Shown one piece after another: positions 8,583-16,467 of a stretch of DNA of 64,000 bases (positions within the stretch are counted from its first letter, which is position 1; each line of letters begins with the position of its first letter). Made by a program: the position numbers and the translations under genes. The stretch covers positions 1 to 64,000 of the forward strand of contig CANQPX010000005.1 of NCBI GenBank assembly GCA_947625915.1, written 5' to 3'. The notes below the pieces were generated by a model. The model had not been told where the DNA came from, ran no database searches, and saw nothing but the letters and a program-made list of their open reading frames with translations. This DNA comes from an uncultured Clostridia bacterium. GTDB lineage: Bacteria > Bacillota > Clostridia > Oscillospirales > Ruminococcaceae.

Positions 8583-10328
8583 TCATTTGCGGCTTTGGAG
8601 TTTTTTGAAATAATCTCTGAAATCGTCGTCCGAAAGCTTATCCGCTCCGGGCTGATCGTCTTTGTGTTCTGTAAGAATATTTATAAGATCGTCAACGGTA
8701 GTCCTGTCAATATTTACATTTTTACCGTTGACAGCAATTTCGGTTATTTTACCCATTTCATCGGCGGTAAATTCACTTTGAAGTGAAAGAATATCATAAA
8801 ATGCCGATTTTTTTGTCTTTTCAATGATCGCCTCGTATACTTTTTTGTTGAAACTTGTAACAAAATGTTCCGGAGAAAGTTTTGAAATAACATACTCCGC
8901 ATCTTCGGGATAAGCTGCAATAAACGCAAGCACGCCTGTTTCCGCCTTATATTCCTTAGGATGTTTATAAGCTTCAGGGTTGCTCCTCATGGTATCGCGG
9001 AACGTGCGTATATCCGCCCACTGCTGTTTTTGCTCGGCATTGATCTGTTTTTTTATCGCACCGTTCACCTGCTGCATGAGCATTTCCTTATGGACTTTTG
9101 TCTCATCGGCTATCCTGCTGATATAGATCTCGCGTTCAATAGGCGAAGCAACTTCCGAAAATAATTTCACGCATCTTTTCAGATATTCGACTTTTCCCGC
9201 TTCCGTGCTTATATCCAGACCGGAACGGCATTTTGCTATCTCGAATTCCATTGCGCCTGCCGACTTGTCAAGCAGCTGTCTGAAACGGGGCGCACCGAAT
9301 TTTTTTATGTACTCGTCCGGATCTTTTGCGCCTTCCATTTTGATTATCCGTGTTTTCAGCCCCACTGCCGAAAGAAGGTTTATAGCCTTATGTGTTGCGT
9401 TCTGACCTGCTCCGTCGGAATCGTATGCGATTATCACTTCATCGGCATATCTTGACATGAGCCTTGCCTGTTCCTGCGTAAGAGAAGTTCCCAGACTTGC
9501 GACAACATTTTCAAAGCCCGCCTGATTGATGGAGATCACGTCCATATAGCCTTCCGCAAGGATAAGCCGTCTTTCATCGGATCTTTTTGCGAAATTCATT
9601 GAGAACAGGTTCATGCTTTTTTTAAAAGCGGGAGTATCGGAACTGTTAAGGTACTTCGGACCTGAGCCGTCGATGATCCTTCCCCCGAAAGCGATAACAT
9701 TTCCCCTAAGGTCGATTATCGGGAACATCACTCTGTCGCGGAAACGGTCATAAACTCCGCCGTTCCTGCCTTTATCGCAAAGATTTGCGGTCACAAGTTC
9801 ATCATCTTTGTAACCCTGTGAATGCATAAAATTCGCCAGACTGTGCCAATCGTCAGGAGCATAACCGAGACCGTATTTTGTTATTGTCTTAGGCAAAAGC
9901 TGACGTTCCGCGAAATATCTTCTTCCCTTTTCTCCGTCCGCGGAATTTTTAAGGATATCATGGAAATATCTTGCAGCGGCGCGGTTCATTTCGAGTATGC
10001 GAGCCTTGGGGATTCCTGCGCGGACGTCATTTTCCTCATTGGGAAAAGTCATTCCCGCGCGGTCGGCAAGGAATTTCAGCGCTTCGATATAGTCCAGATT
10101 TTCTATTTTCATTATGAACGTTACCACATCTCCGCCCGTGCCGCAGCCGAAGCAGTAGAAGCTGTTATTTTCGAGATACACCGTGCAGGAAGGCGTTTTC
10201 TCCGAATGGAACGGACAAAGGCACACCGCGTTCCTGCCGCGTCTTATGAGGTTTGCATATCCCGACATAACGCTGTCGATGGGGTTATTCATTTTGACTT
10301 CCTGTATAAACTGTTCGGGCAGAGCCAT
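8583..10328 (-). CDS. dnaG: DNA primase DnaG
   Basis: Makes RNA primers for replication. 581 aa. The N-terminal zinc domain ([11 protein letters not shown] ... [15 protein letters not shown], residues about 37-70) is followed by the Toprim core with [11 protein letters not shown], the metal-binding EGYMD and DSDGAGQNA, and a C-terminal helicase-interaction region. Its ATG overlaps the stop of dgt by one base (TAATG), so translation is probably coupled. All motifs look intact. Confidence 0.97.
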   Translation of the reverse strand: MALPEQFIQEVKMNNPIDSVMSGYANLIRRGRNAVCLCPFHSEKTPSCTVYLENNSFYCFGCGTGGDVVTFIMKIENLDYIEALKFLADRAGMTFPNEENDVRAGIPKARILEMNRAAARYFHDILKNSADGEKGRRYFAERQLLPKTITKYGLGYAPDDWHSLANFMHSQGYKDDELVTANLCDKGRNGGVYDRFRDRVMFPIIDLRGNVIAFGGRIIDGSGPKYLNSSDTPAFKKSMNLFSMNFAKRSDERRLILAEGYMDVISINQAGFENVVASLGTSLTQEQARLMSRYADEVIIAYDSDGAGQNATHKAINLLSAVGLKTRIIKMEGAKDPDEYIKKFGAPRFRQLLDKSAGAMEFEIAKCRSGLDISTEAGKVEYLKRCVKLFSEVASPIEREIYISRIADETKVHKEMLMQQVNGAIKKQINAEQKQQWADIRTFRDTMRSNPEAYKHPKEYKAETGVLAFIAAYPEDAEYVISKLSPEHFVTSFNKKVYEAIIEKTKKSAFYDILSLQSEFTADEMGKITEIAVNGKNVNIDRTTVDDLINILTEHKDDQPGADKLSDDDFRDYFKKLQSRK

Positions 10329-11320
10329 TAATATTTCCAGCCTTTCGGTATAAACAGTTCATTGTACAAATTTACCGCGTAAACATCTGTCATGCCCGCG
10401 ATATAGTCGCAGACCGCTCTGTGTTTATCAAATCTTTTAAGGATATTCCTGTATTCTTCCGGAAGTTTTTCGGGATATTTCAGAAAATATCCGTACAATT
10501 TTTCCACCAAAGCTTTTGCCTTAGCTTCTTCGGCTTTTGCGGCGGAATTTTTGTAAACGTTGCTGAACATAAAATTTCTCAGTTCGTCATGAGCATTTTT
10601 GACATCGGGACTCATTCTGATATCTTCCACGCCGTTGTCGAGAATGGAAGTTATAAGCGTAGTGATGCGCTGACTTTTGCTGTGACCGAGAACGTCCGAA
10701 GCAGACTTGGGAAGATCCTCTTCTTTCATCATGCCCGCGCGTATCGCATCGTCGATATCATGGTTTATATACGCGATCTTATCCGCAAGGCGAACAATAT
10801 ACCCTTCCTTGGTAACGGCAACTTTGTTTGTATGGCAAGCGATACCGTTTTTTACTTCATATGTAAGGTTCAAGCCTTTGCCGTCGTTTTCGATGTAATC
10901 CACGACTCTTACGCTTTGCAGATAATGTTTGAAACCGTATGGGCATATCTCGTTGAGGATATCCTCTCCCGAATGTCCGAAAGGCGTATGCCCGAGGTCA
11001 TGCCCCAAAGCGATAGCTTCCGTAAGATCCTCGTTCAGGCGGAAAGCCCGTGCGATAGTTCTTGCGATCTGGGAAACTTCAAGAGTGTGAGTAAGTCTCG
11101 TTCTGTAATGGTCGCCGACAGGTGAAAGGAACACCTGTGTTTTCTGCTTCAATCTCCTAAAAGCGTTGCAGTGAAGGATCCTGTCGCGGTCGCGCTGGAA
11201 CTCGGTTCGGATAGGGCATTTAGGTTCTTTGCGCTTACGTCTGCCGGTGCCTTTGGAAGTGCAGGCGTCCTCGCAGAGAATACCGAGTTCCATGATCTCA
11301 GTTTGTTCACGGATAGTCAT
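10328..11320 (-). CDS. dgt: deoxyguanosinetriphosphate triphosphohydrolase-like protein
   Basis: HD-domain dNTPase that removes triphosphate from dNTPs. It contains RTRLTHTLEVSQIAR and ALGHDLGHTPFGHSGE with the HD metal ligands, plus the Arg-rich HCNAFRRLKQKTQV segment. The start is set at ATG 11320 (MTIREQ), which has GGGAGG 8 bases ahead. An in-frame ATG at 11344 would overlap the yigZ stop but lacks a ribosome site. The product is 330 aa. It lies between yigZ and dnaG in a tightly packed leftward operon. Confidence 0.92.
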   Translation of the reverse strand: MTIREQTEIMELGILCEDACTSKGTGRRKRKEPKCPIRTEFQRDRDRILHCNAFRRLKQKTQVFLSPVGDHYRTRLTHTLEVSQIARTIARAFRLNEDLTEAIALGHDLGHTPFGHSGEDILNEICPYGFKHYLQSVRVVDYIENDGKGLNLTYEVKNGIACHTNKVAVTKEGYIVRLADKIAYINHDIDDAIRAGMMKEEDLPKSASDVLGHSKSQRITTLITSILDNGVEDIRMSPDVKNAHDELRNFMFSNVYKNSAAKAEEAKAKALVEKLYGYFLKYPEKLPEEYRNILKRFDKHRAVCDYIAGMTDVYAVNLYNELFIPKGWKY

Positions 11321-11340
11321 AGCAGATACCTCCCGAAAGT

Positions 11341-11976
11341 TCATGCAAAATTGCCGAATCGTTCGTCCGATCTGACGATACCGATACTGCCGCCTGTAAG
11401 GTCATTGAGTTTTCGGCAGAAGCTGTCCGCCAGTTCCGAGCGGACGAGAAGTTTCACCGAAACATTTTCCGCGAAGGTCGTATCTTCGATCTTCACATCA
11501 AATTCCGGGAAAATATAACTTATTTTCCCGTAGAAATTATAGTCCGTTGTCAGACACAAAGGAAAACATTTATACATAACAAGTTTTTCCGCAGCGTCAA
11601 CAGCTATCTTTGCGCTGTGGGAATATGCCCTTACAAGCCCTCCGCCGCCGAGCAATATCCCCCCGAAATATCTTGTCACGACGCAGCACACATCGGTAAG
11701 CCCCGCTTTTGTCAGAACGTCAAGAACGGGAACGCCCGCCGTGCCTTGGGGTTCGCCGTCGTCGGAATATCTTGAAGTGCAGCCGTCGCGCAGGATATAA
11801 GCATAGACATTGTGCGTTGCTTTTCGGTGCAAAGCGCGTATATCGTTAATGAACCCCACCGCCTCATCATTTGAAGTGACATGGGCGATATGACCGATGA
11901 ACTCGGACTTGCGCTCGGTGAAAGAAGCTTCGGCGCAGCCGTTTATAGTAGAGTAGCCGTTTTCCGCAATGCTCAT
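11341..11976 (-). CDS. yigZ: YigZ/IMPACT family protein
   Basis: 211-aa IMPACT-fold protein. The signature is SDDGEPQGTAGVPVLDVL with downstream VVTRYFGGILLGGGGLVRAYSHSA. Family members are linked to translation control, but the bacterial role is unclear. The start ATG 11976 (MSIAENGY) has ACGGAG ahead; an upstream in-frame ATG at 12021 falls within the rpmE terminator and is unlikely. Confidence 0.9.
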   Translation of the reverse strand: MSIAENGYSTINGCAEASFTERKSEFIGHIAHVTSNDEAVGFINDIRALHRKATHNVYAYILRDGCTSRYSDDGEPQGTAGVPVLDVLTKAGLTDVCCVVTRYFGGILLGGGGLVRAYSHSAKIAVDAAEKLVMYKCFPLCLTTDYNFYGKISYIFPEFDVKIEDTTFAENVSVKLLVRSELADSFCRKLNDLTGGSIGIVRSDERFGNFA

Positions 11977-11997
11977 AAAAAACTCCGTGATCCTATC

Positions 11998-12029
11998 AAA
12001 AAAACAAACCTGCGTAAGCATACGCAGGC
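11998..12029 (-). terminator. terminator downstream of rpmE
   Basis: CCTGCGTA (12009-12016) pairs with TACGCAGG (12021-12028). Read leftward it is followed by a T-rich run. It probably gives partial read-through into yigZ, dgt and dnaG. Confidence 0.75.
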
Positions 12030-12045
12030 TGTCCGAATGTCCGAA

Positions 12046-12249
12046 TTACTTATCCAAACCAAAGCGCTTCTTAAATCTGTCAACACGTCCGCCGGTATCG
12101 ACAAGCTTTTGTCTGCCGGTATAGAAAGGATGGCATTTTGAGCAAATTTCGACTCTGATGTTCTCCTTAGTGGAACGGGTCTTTATAACGTTGCCGCAAG
12201 CGCAGGTAATAGTAGTTTCCTTGTAATCGGGATGAATACCTGATTTCAT
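12046..12249 (-). CDS. rpmE: 50S ribosomal protein L31
   Basis: 67-aa zinc-type L31: MKSGIHPDY start, then CACGN and [10 protein letters not shown] provide the zinc ligands, ending [12 protein letters not shown]. The start ATG 12249 has GAGGTG ahead; two upstream in-frame ATG-like starts do not fit the family N-terminus. The leader of about 90 bases (12250-12337) contains a CCGATA/TATCGG pairing and could be an L31 autoregulatory leader, by inference. Confidence 0.93.
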   Translation of the reverse strand: MKSGIHPDYKETTITCACGNVIKTRSTKENIRVEICSKCHPFYTGRQKLVDTGGRVDRFKKRFGLDK

Positions 12250-12343
12250 TAAAGAGCACCTCACTTTCACCGATAATATATGATCGCATAGCAGCCCATC
12301 ACACGCTATCGGACAGTAGTGCTACATAAATCACTTACACTCA

Positions 12344-12372
12344 ATTATAACACAAGATCGAGGGGTTGTCAA
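12344..12372 (-). promoter_or_regulatory. rpmE promoter
   Basis: On the minus strand, TTGACA (12372-12367), a 17-base spacer and TATAAT (12349-12344). Confidence 0.85.
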
Positions 12373-12453
12373 TAGTTTTTTGCACAAAAAAGCAAAAAAG
12401 TTTTTCCCACGGGGGCTAAAGCAAAAAATCCGCAAATTTGTTTCGTTTACCCC

Positions 12454-12482
12454 TTGACACCTTCGACAAAATATGCTAAAAT
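12454..12482 (+). promoter_or_regulatory. module A toxin promoter
   Basis: TTGACA (12454-12459), 17 bases, TAAAAT (12477-12482). It has one mismatch in the -10, whereas the opposing antisense promoter is perfect. Confidence 0.85.
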
Positions 12483-12551
12483 ATACTTTAGGATATGCCA
12501 GCGATCGAAAAAAGGCGGCCAAATCTTTCCCTCAGAAATGAGGTGAGCTTT

Positions 12552-12638
12552 ATGACATTGAATGAAATTTTTAATTTAATTCTTGTCATTTGTAATATCA
12601 TTATGGTAATACAAAACGGCAATACAAAAAAGAAGTAA
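12552..12638 (+). CDS. small hydrophobic peptide, predicted type I toxin (module A, family 1)
   Basis: 28 aa, starting MTLNEIFNLI, with a hydrophobic span at about residues 6-20 and a basic end (GNTKKK). ATG 12552 follows the Shine-Dalgarno GAGGTGAGC. That site is paired in a small hairpin CCTCA-GAAA-TGAGG, which would hold back translation. The stop codon lies in the left arm of the bidirectional terminator. A short single-span peptide with a Lys tail, opposed by a strongly transcribed convergent RNA, is the hallmark of type I toxins that damage the membrane. The module E peptide (16984-16898) is a clear homologue with mostly conservative changes, so the frame is under selection. Toxicity is inferred. 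Confidence 0.75.
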   Translation: MTLNEIFNLILVICNIIMVIQNGNTKKK

Positions 12639-12720
12639 CCGCTGCACACGAACAAAAAGTAGCGGTTACTTTGTAACATAAAACTTTGAGGGAGTGACCG
12701 TCTGTTTGGCATACCCCTTT
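12630..12720 (-). ncRNA. module A antisense RNA (predicted antitoxin)
   Basis: Expected transcript of about 90 nt from the promoter at 12727-12755 to the shared hairpin. Its 3' half is complementary to the last codons and terminator of the module A peptide mRNA. It begins GGGGTATGCC, nearly the same 5' tag as the peptide mRNA (GGATATGCC). Confidence 0.65.
12633..12671. terminator. module A bidirectional terminator
   Basis: AAGTAACCGCT (12633-12643) pairs perfectly with AGCGGTTACTT (12661-12671). It serves the peptide mRNA rightward and the antisense RNA leftward. Confidence 0.75.
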
Positions 12721-12726
12721 TTTTAT

Positions 12727-12755
12727 ATTATAACACATTCCCCGTGCTTTGTCAA
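12727..12755 (-). promoter_or_regulatory. module A antisense promoter
   Basis: Minus strand: TTGACA (12755-12750), 17 bases, TATAAT (12732-12727), a perfect consensus. Confidence 0.85.
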
Positions 12756-12828
12756 GAGGTAAATTAAAAGTTTTCCCACGGGGTGGGAGGGGCTAAAGCA
12801 AAAATCCGCAAATTTGTTTCGTTCCCCC

Positions 12829-12857
12829 TTGACAGATCCGACAAAATATGCTACAAT
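12829..12857 (+). promoter_or_regulatory. module B toxin-strand promoter
   Basis: TTGACA (12829-12834), 17 bases, TACAAT (12852-12857). The flanking 45-60 bases repeat those of module A, indicating tandem duplication. Confidence 0.8.
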
Positions 12858-12863
12858 AAAAAT

Positions 12864-12918
12864 AGGTACACCATACGCGTGGACAAAACGAAAAAAGTCG
12901 GCTTCGCCGACTTTTTTC
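12864..12918 (+). ncRNA. module B toxin-strand short RNA
   Basis: Downstream of the promoter the peptide start region is missing. In its place is a long inverted repeat (12882-12925; core GTCGGC-TTC-GCCGAC flanked by A6 and T6) that should end the transcript after about 55 nt. A relic of the family 2 peptide tail (codons for LTSVRKNGKK, 12943-12972, stop lost) follows. The RNA would keep the 5' tag GGTACACC. It could be inert or act as a decoy for the antisense RNA. Confidence 0.5.
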
Positions 12919-12925
12919 GTTTGTC
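12882..12925. repeat. hairpin replacing the module B toxin start
   Basis: Near-perfect 44-base inverted repeat with GTCGGC/GCCGAC core, A6/T6 arms and ACG/CGT outer arms, with one bulged A. The same structure with altered stem bases sits at 17319-17360. Confidence 0.8.
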
Positions 12926-13026
12926 GCTCCTGAAAAACGTTACTAACGTCCGTTCGCAAGAACGGAAAGAAGCGACCGGTTCATCTTTAAGTTAGCAAAT
13001 TCCCAAGCACATACCCATACTTACTT

Positions 13027-13106
13027 ATAAAAATAACCGCCCAGCAAGCCAAAACTGACGGTTATTTTTTTAACCATGGCGAGCAACCGTACACCGGTGT
13101 ACCCTT
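13027..13106 (-). ncRNA. module B antisense RNA
   Basis: About 80 nt from the promoter at 13113-13141. It starts with the palindromic tag GTACACCGGTGTAC and ends at the hairpin AAAATAACCG/CGGTTATTTT (13030-13039 with 13059-13068). It no longer opposes an intact peptide gene but may act in trans on module C. Confidence 0.6.
13030..13070. terminator. module B bidirectional terminator
   Basis: AAAATAACCG pairs with CGGTTATTTT, with T tracts on both sides. It is the same terminator type as modules C and F. Confidence 0.75.
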
Positions 13107-13112
13107 TTTTAT

Positions 13113-13141
13113 ATTATAACACATTCCCCGTGCTTTGTCAA
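13113..13141 (-). promoter_or_regulatory. module B antisense promoter
   Basis: Minus strand: TTGACA (13141-13136), 17 bases, TATAAT (13118-13113), the same spacer as in module A. Confidence 0.85.
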
Positions 13142-13192
13142 GAGGTAAATTAAAAGTTTTCCCACAGGGGCTTTACAAAACCGCAAGCGCAT

Positions 13193-13489
13193 TTAACGCT
13201 TTGTTTCATCAATGGAAACTACCGCAAGTGTTTTTCCCAACGGTGCAAGCAATTTGACCACAGTATTTATCTGCGGGTCGCTTTTAAGTGATTCGATCCT
13301 TGCGATAACGGGTTGTTTTACGCCGCTGAGTTCTTCAAGTTTTTTCTGGCTGATACCTTTTTCTTTTCTTGCCTTCAATAATTCGCCGATTATAGCAACT
13401 CTGAGATCGCTTTCTGCAATTTCTTCCGGAGTAAAAAGTTCGCTCCTTACCTCTTCCCAGCTATGACCTATAGCACTGTTATTATTCAT
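13193..13489 (-). CDS. higA: XRE-type antitoxin (HigA-like)
   Basis: 98 aa with a central helix-turn-helix (LLKARKEKGISQKKLEELSGVKQPVIARIE, about 37-66), as in HigA antitoxins. It starts at ATG 13489 with GGGGAGC ahead and overlaps the stop of the toxin gene by 8 bases, the usual toxin-first higBA order. It should neutralise the adjacent RelE-fold toxin and repress the shared promoter. Confidence 0.85.
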   Translation of the reverse strand: MNNNSAIGHSWEEVRSELFTPEEIAESDLRVAIIGELLKARKEKGISQKKLEELSGVKQPVIARIESLKSDPQINTVVKLLAPLGKTLAVVSIDETKR

Positions 13490-13859
13490 ATTCAGCTCCC
13501 CTTTCAATAAGATCTTTAAATTCGCTTTTTGCCTTTTGTATTTCACGAGCGGGAGTTTTCTGCGTTTTCTTCACGAATGTATGAAGAAGAACGAACCCGC
13601 CGTTATGCCACACGACAAACAATATCCTGTCCCGCAGCGGTCTTAATTCCCAAATTTCACCATCGATATGTTTAAGATACGGCTGTCCCAACTGCAAGCC
13701 GTATTTGCTCAACGCTTCGATATAATCGTTGATCTTGTCTCGCTTTATGCGGCTGTCCTTATCATTTCTTTTTGAAAGATCGCGCAAATATTCCAATACA
13801 GGTTCAACGCCGTTTTTGTCTTTATAAAAATAAATTTTATGCAAATATACTTCCCTCAT
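13482..13859 (-). CDS. higB: RelE/HigB-family toxin (Gp49-like)
   Basis: 125 aa. The RelE-superfamily core is VEPVLEYLRDL ... YLKHIDGEIWELRPLRDRILFVVWHNGGFVLLHTFVKKTQKTP, with the conserved ELRPLRDR and HTFVKKTQKTP tail of Gp49-like HigB mRNA interferases. The start ATG 13859 (MREVYLHK) has no Shine-Dalgarno. The -10 lies at 13874-13869, so transcription would begin only about 3 bases before the ATG, suggesting a leaderless mRNA. It pairs with HigA downstream. Confidence 0.85.
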   Translation of the reverse strand: MREVYLHKIYFYKDKNGVEPVLEYLRDLSKRNDKDSRIKRDKINDYIEALSKYGLQLGQPYLKHIDGEIWELRPLRDRILFVVWHNGGFVLLHTFVKKTQKTPAREIQKAKSEFKDLIERGAEYE

Positions 13860-13868
13860 TTCAATATT

Positions 13869-13897
13869 ATTATACAACATATGCGGAGCGTTGTCAA
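13869..13897 (-). promoter_or_regulatory. higBA promoter
   Basis: Minus strand: TTGACA (13897-13892), 17 bases, TATAAT (13874-13869), very close to the higB start. Confidence 0.8.
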
Positions 13898-13930
13898 GTA
13901 CTTTTAAGTTATTAAAAATATATTTTAGCC

Positions 13931-13973
13931 AAAAAAATTCTCCCCGCGGGTACGTGACGCACGCCGCGGGGAG
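13931..13973 (-). terminator. terminator of the secreted-protein gene
   Basis: CTCCCCGCGG (13940-13949) pairs with CCGCGGGGAG (13964-13973). Leftward it is followed by AATTTTTTT. Confidence 0.85.
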
Positions 13974-14027
13974 TTTTATTGAATTGGGGATTTATGGGGG
14001 AGCTTAGTTAATGTCCGTTATCCGCTG

Positions 14028-15956
14028 TTAGTTGTTGCAGATAACTACTACATAGTCACCGCCTTGGGTCACGTTGTCAAAGGACACGCTTCCTGTTTCG
14101 CCGATAACTGATGAGTCTACAAGCTGCAATGAATTTCTCGCAGTGTTGTATCTGTAAAGCTTCGCTGTGCAGCCTGCACGCTTCTGGTTCAGTCTGATAG
14201 CTGTTGTTGTATCTGCTGCAAAGGAATTGTTTGTCATGGAGAAGCTTGATGTGCTTACTGCGTTCTTGACCTGTGTAAGTGCTGCGTTCAGCAGTGCGTT
14301 AGGAACTCTGTTCGTGTTGTATGTGAGTGCAACATCAACGTCCTGCGCATTGACGATATCTCTTCCGTTGTAGCTTACAACTGCGCCGTTAGCGAGTGTA
14401 AAGTTTACAGTTACGTTCTTGCCGTTGAGAGCAGCCAATACAGCCTGCGGGATAGTTGTTTCATTGTTCATGGAAACATTGTAAACAGCACCGCTGCGTG
14501 CGGAATTTATGTAGCTTCTTACAGCGTTCCAACCTGTTCTGTTGCCGATGGTAACAGATCCGTTGTTATTGCTGCTTGAAGAAGAATTTCCGTACTGGCT
14601 GAGCAGCCATGCAAGATAAGCGTCATAATCGTCGCTTGTTGTGCTGCTTGAACCTGTGGAGATAACATAAGAGGAGTTATTCAATGAAGCAGCGAGAGCC
14701 TCTGTATAAGAGTTATAGAAATTACCTGTATATCTGGAGAAGTACGGACCCGAAGATGTGATCGCTCTCTGATATACTACCTTGGAGACATCGTTGCCGG
14801 CAGCAGAATATGCGCTGCTCCATGTATAATAGTACAGACCGCTGCCTGTTACTCTGTAGATAGCGTTTTCGGTTCTTGTGCCGCTGACAGCGTAAGCATA
14901 GCCGGTCGCTGAACTTGTGTAGTTACCGGTCACAGGATCGAAATAGCAGTATGTGCTGCTGTAAGCGGGGGTCGGCGCCTTTGTCGCTACCGCAACAGCC
15001 GAACCTGTAGCCACTAAGAGAGCACTCTGGTTAGGGTACCAGTAGCCGTTAGCACCGAGGTATGAAAGATCGCCGGCTGTTCTGTAAGCAGAAGGAACGA
15101 TATAAGAGCCTGTCTGAGTCTGGGTCTGGGAGCCGGTGTTGGTGTCGCCGCTGGTTGAAGGAGCACCATCACCAATGACATAATTTCCAATTGCACTTAT
15201 CTTTCCGGTTGTATCTATATTTATAGTATATCCCAACGTTGTTTTAAGAGTTCTTACATCTTCCGATCTGGGGTTTGGCTTTGTAGCCCATGCATAAACA
15301 TTCATATCTGTCAATGAAGAAGGCTTAGTTGGCACATCATAGGAAGAAGTAGGACTAGCATTTCCGTTCAAATAATAAAGAACATTTTCCGCACCGTCTC
15401 CATAAACTTGTACACTATTTCCTTTAGCATCTTTAAATGTACCAACACTTGTTACTTTCGTAACTTTTTCTGCTGCCGCTTTCAAATTATTCCACTGTAC
15501 ATAAATACTACATTCATTCTTAAATTTTTTAACAGCATCTTCCTCATCTCTATTAGCACTATCTATTGTTGCTTGAGTAGTCTTGTAAGCATTTTCAGCT
15601 TGAGTTTTAGTTGCATAATATCCTGCTCCACGTGCTTCAGTTCCAGTTGCACCATCATATATTACTCCCGATGACAAAACATTTGGTCCAATAGTTGAAC
15701 TTGGTCCCACATCTTTATAAACCAACTTTGTGCTATCGGTCGGGTCAGTTGTAATATAACTATCTACATTAAATGCATATGTGGTTTTCTGAACAAGCCA
15801 CTCAACCCAATAAACTGTGCCTGTGACAGTCTGAATATCAGGATTTGCTGTTGCAGAATATGTCAAGTCTGCGCTTGCAGCAATGCCCATAGCAGAAACA
15901 GCAGAAGCAGCAGCCAGACCGGCGGCGGCGAATCTACCTATTGTTTTTTTCTTCAT
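14028..15956 (-). CDS. secreted repeat-poor surface protein, 642 aa, unknown function
   Basis: A Sec signal peptide (MKKKTIGRFAAAGLAAASAV... ending near ASA, about residue 30) is followed by a long Ser/Thr/Tyr/Asn-rich region. A C-terminal domain (about 525-642) starts at GWNAVRSYINSARSG and contains ALNGKNVTVNFTLANGAVVSYNGRDI, a module I associate with secreted Ruminococcus proteins without a known role. A Gly/Ser/Thr/Gln linker (SGDTNTGSQTQTQTG) separates the parts. ATG 15956 has AAAGGAG ahead. The codon and base use of roughly 15190-15830 looks more AT-rich than the rest, hinting at mosaic origin. No sortase motif or membrane anchor is seen, so it may be released or bound non-covalently. 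Confidence 0.7.
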   Translation of the reverse strand: MKKKTIGRFAAAGLAAASAVSAMGIAASADLTYSATANPDIQTVTGTVYWVEWLVQKTTYAFNVDSYITTDPTDSTKLVYKDVGPSSTIGPNVLSSGVIYDGATGTEARGAGYYATKTQAENAYKTTQATIDSANRDEEDAVKKFKNECSIYVQWNNLKAAAEKVTKVTSVGTFKDAKGNSVQVYGDGAENVLYYLNGNASPTSSYDVPTKPSSLTDMNVYAWATKPNPRSEDVRTLKTTLGYTINIDTTGKISAIGNYVIGDGAPSTSGDTNTGSQTQTQTGSYIVPSAYRTAGDLSYLGANGYWYPNQSALLVATGSAVAVATKAPTPAYSSTYCYFDPVTGNYTSSATGYAYAVSGTRTENAIYRVTGSGLYYYTWSSAYSAAGNDVSKVVYQRAITSSGPYFSRYTGNFYNSYTEALAASLNNSSYVISTGSSSTTSDDYDAYLAWLLSQYGNSSSSSNNNGSVTIGNRTGWNAVRSYINSARSGAVYNVSMNNETTIPQAVLAALNGKNVTVNFTLANGAVVSYNGRDIVNAQDVDVALTYNTNRVPNALLNAALTQVKNAVSTSSFSMTNNSFAADTTTAIRLNQKRAGCTAKLYRYNTARNSLQLVDSSVIGETGSVSFDNVTQGGDYVVVICNN

Positions 15957-16217
15957 TTTTGATATCTCCTTTACAAAATATATTATTTTTTTTGATATTT
16001 CAAGCAAATGAAAATATCTGCTTAATAATATTATACAATACATTTCCGCAAAAAGCAATAGTATTTTCGCAAAAAAACATTACAATTTTATGACGAAAAC
16101 AGGGAAAAGCTTGTTAAAAAGTAACAAAGCGAAAGAATTTTGTAATATTTGTAACCGTTTTGTAAACTATGAAAATATTTCCATTTCGCCCCGGGAAATT
16201 TTTTTTATCAAAACCCC

Positions 16218-16246
16218 TTGACATAAGCGTGTGGGCGTGGTATAAT
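16218..16246 (+). promoter_or_regulatory. module C antisense promoter
   Basis: TTGACA (16218-16223), 17 bases, TATAAT (16241-16246), a perfect consensus. Confidence 0.85.
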
Positions 16247-16252
16247 ATTTAA

Positions 16253-16336
16253 AAAGGGTACACCGGTGTACGGTCGCTCCCCATTGGTTAAAGAAAATAA
16301 CCGTCAGTTTTGGTTCGCTGGGCGGTTATTTTTATG
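16253..16336 (+). ncRNA. module C antisense RNA (predicted antitoxin)
   Basis: About 80 nt. It opens with the perfect palindrome GTACACCGGTGTAC (16258-16271), followed by CGGTCGCTCC, and ends at the shared hairpin. Its 3' end is complementary to the 3' end of the family 2 peptide mRNA. Confidence 0.65.
16294..16334. terminator. module C bidirectional terminator
   Basis: AAAATAACCG (16294-16303) pairs with CGGTTATTTT (16323-16332), with T or A tracts on each side. Confidence 0.75.
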
Positions 16337-16374
16337 AATAAGTAAAGGATCTTTGCACACTTAACATAAATCGG

Positions 16375-16467
16375 TCACTTCTTTCCATTCTTGCGAACGG
16401 ACGTCAGCAACATGACAACATCAACGATCAATGTCAAAATTTGAACTATAGTGTTAATGATCATCAT
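16375..16467 (-). CDS. small hydrophobic peptide, predicted type I toxin (module C, family 2)
   Basis: 30 aa, beginning MMIINTIVQILTLIV, with a single hydrophobic span at about residues 3-22 and a basic tail (VRKNGKK). ATG 16467 has a very strong Shine-Dalgarno AGGAGGTGA. The site can pair with an upstream CTCC-C-TT stretch, so it is probably masked in the full mRNA. The same tail is preserved as a relic in modules B and F. Its convergent antisense RNA, shared terminator and promoter pair match module A, but the peptide sequence is distinct. The toxin role is inferred. Confidence 0.75.
   Translation of the reverse strand: MMIINTIVQILTLIVDVVMLLTSVRKNGKK

Noticed and set aside
12488..12712. 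74-codon minus-strand frame across module A
   Set aside because: It runs through promoter, terminator and antisense RNA of the module, without a ribosome site.
12783..12995. 70-codon plus frame through the module B hairpin
   Set aside because: The equivalent frame in module F hits a stop soon after the hairpin, so it is not conserved; the hairpin is better read as RNA structure.
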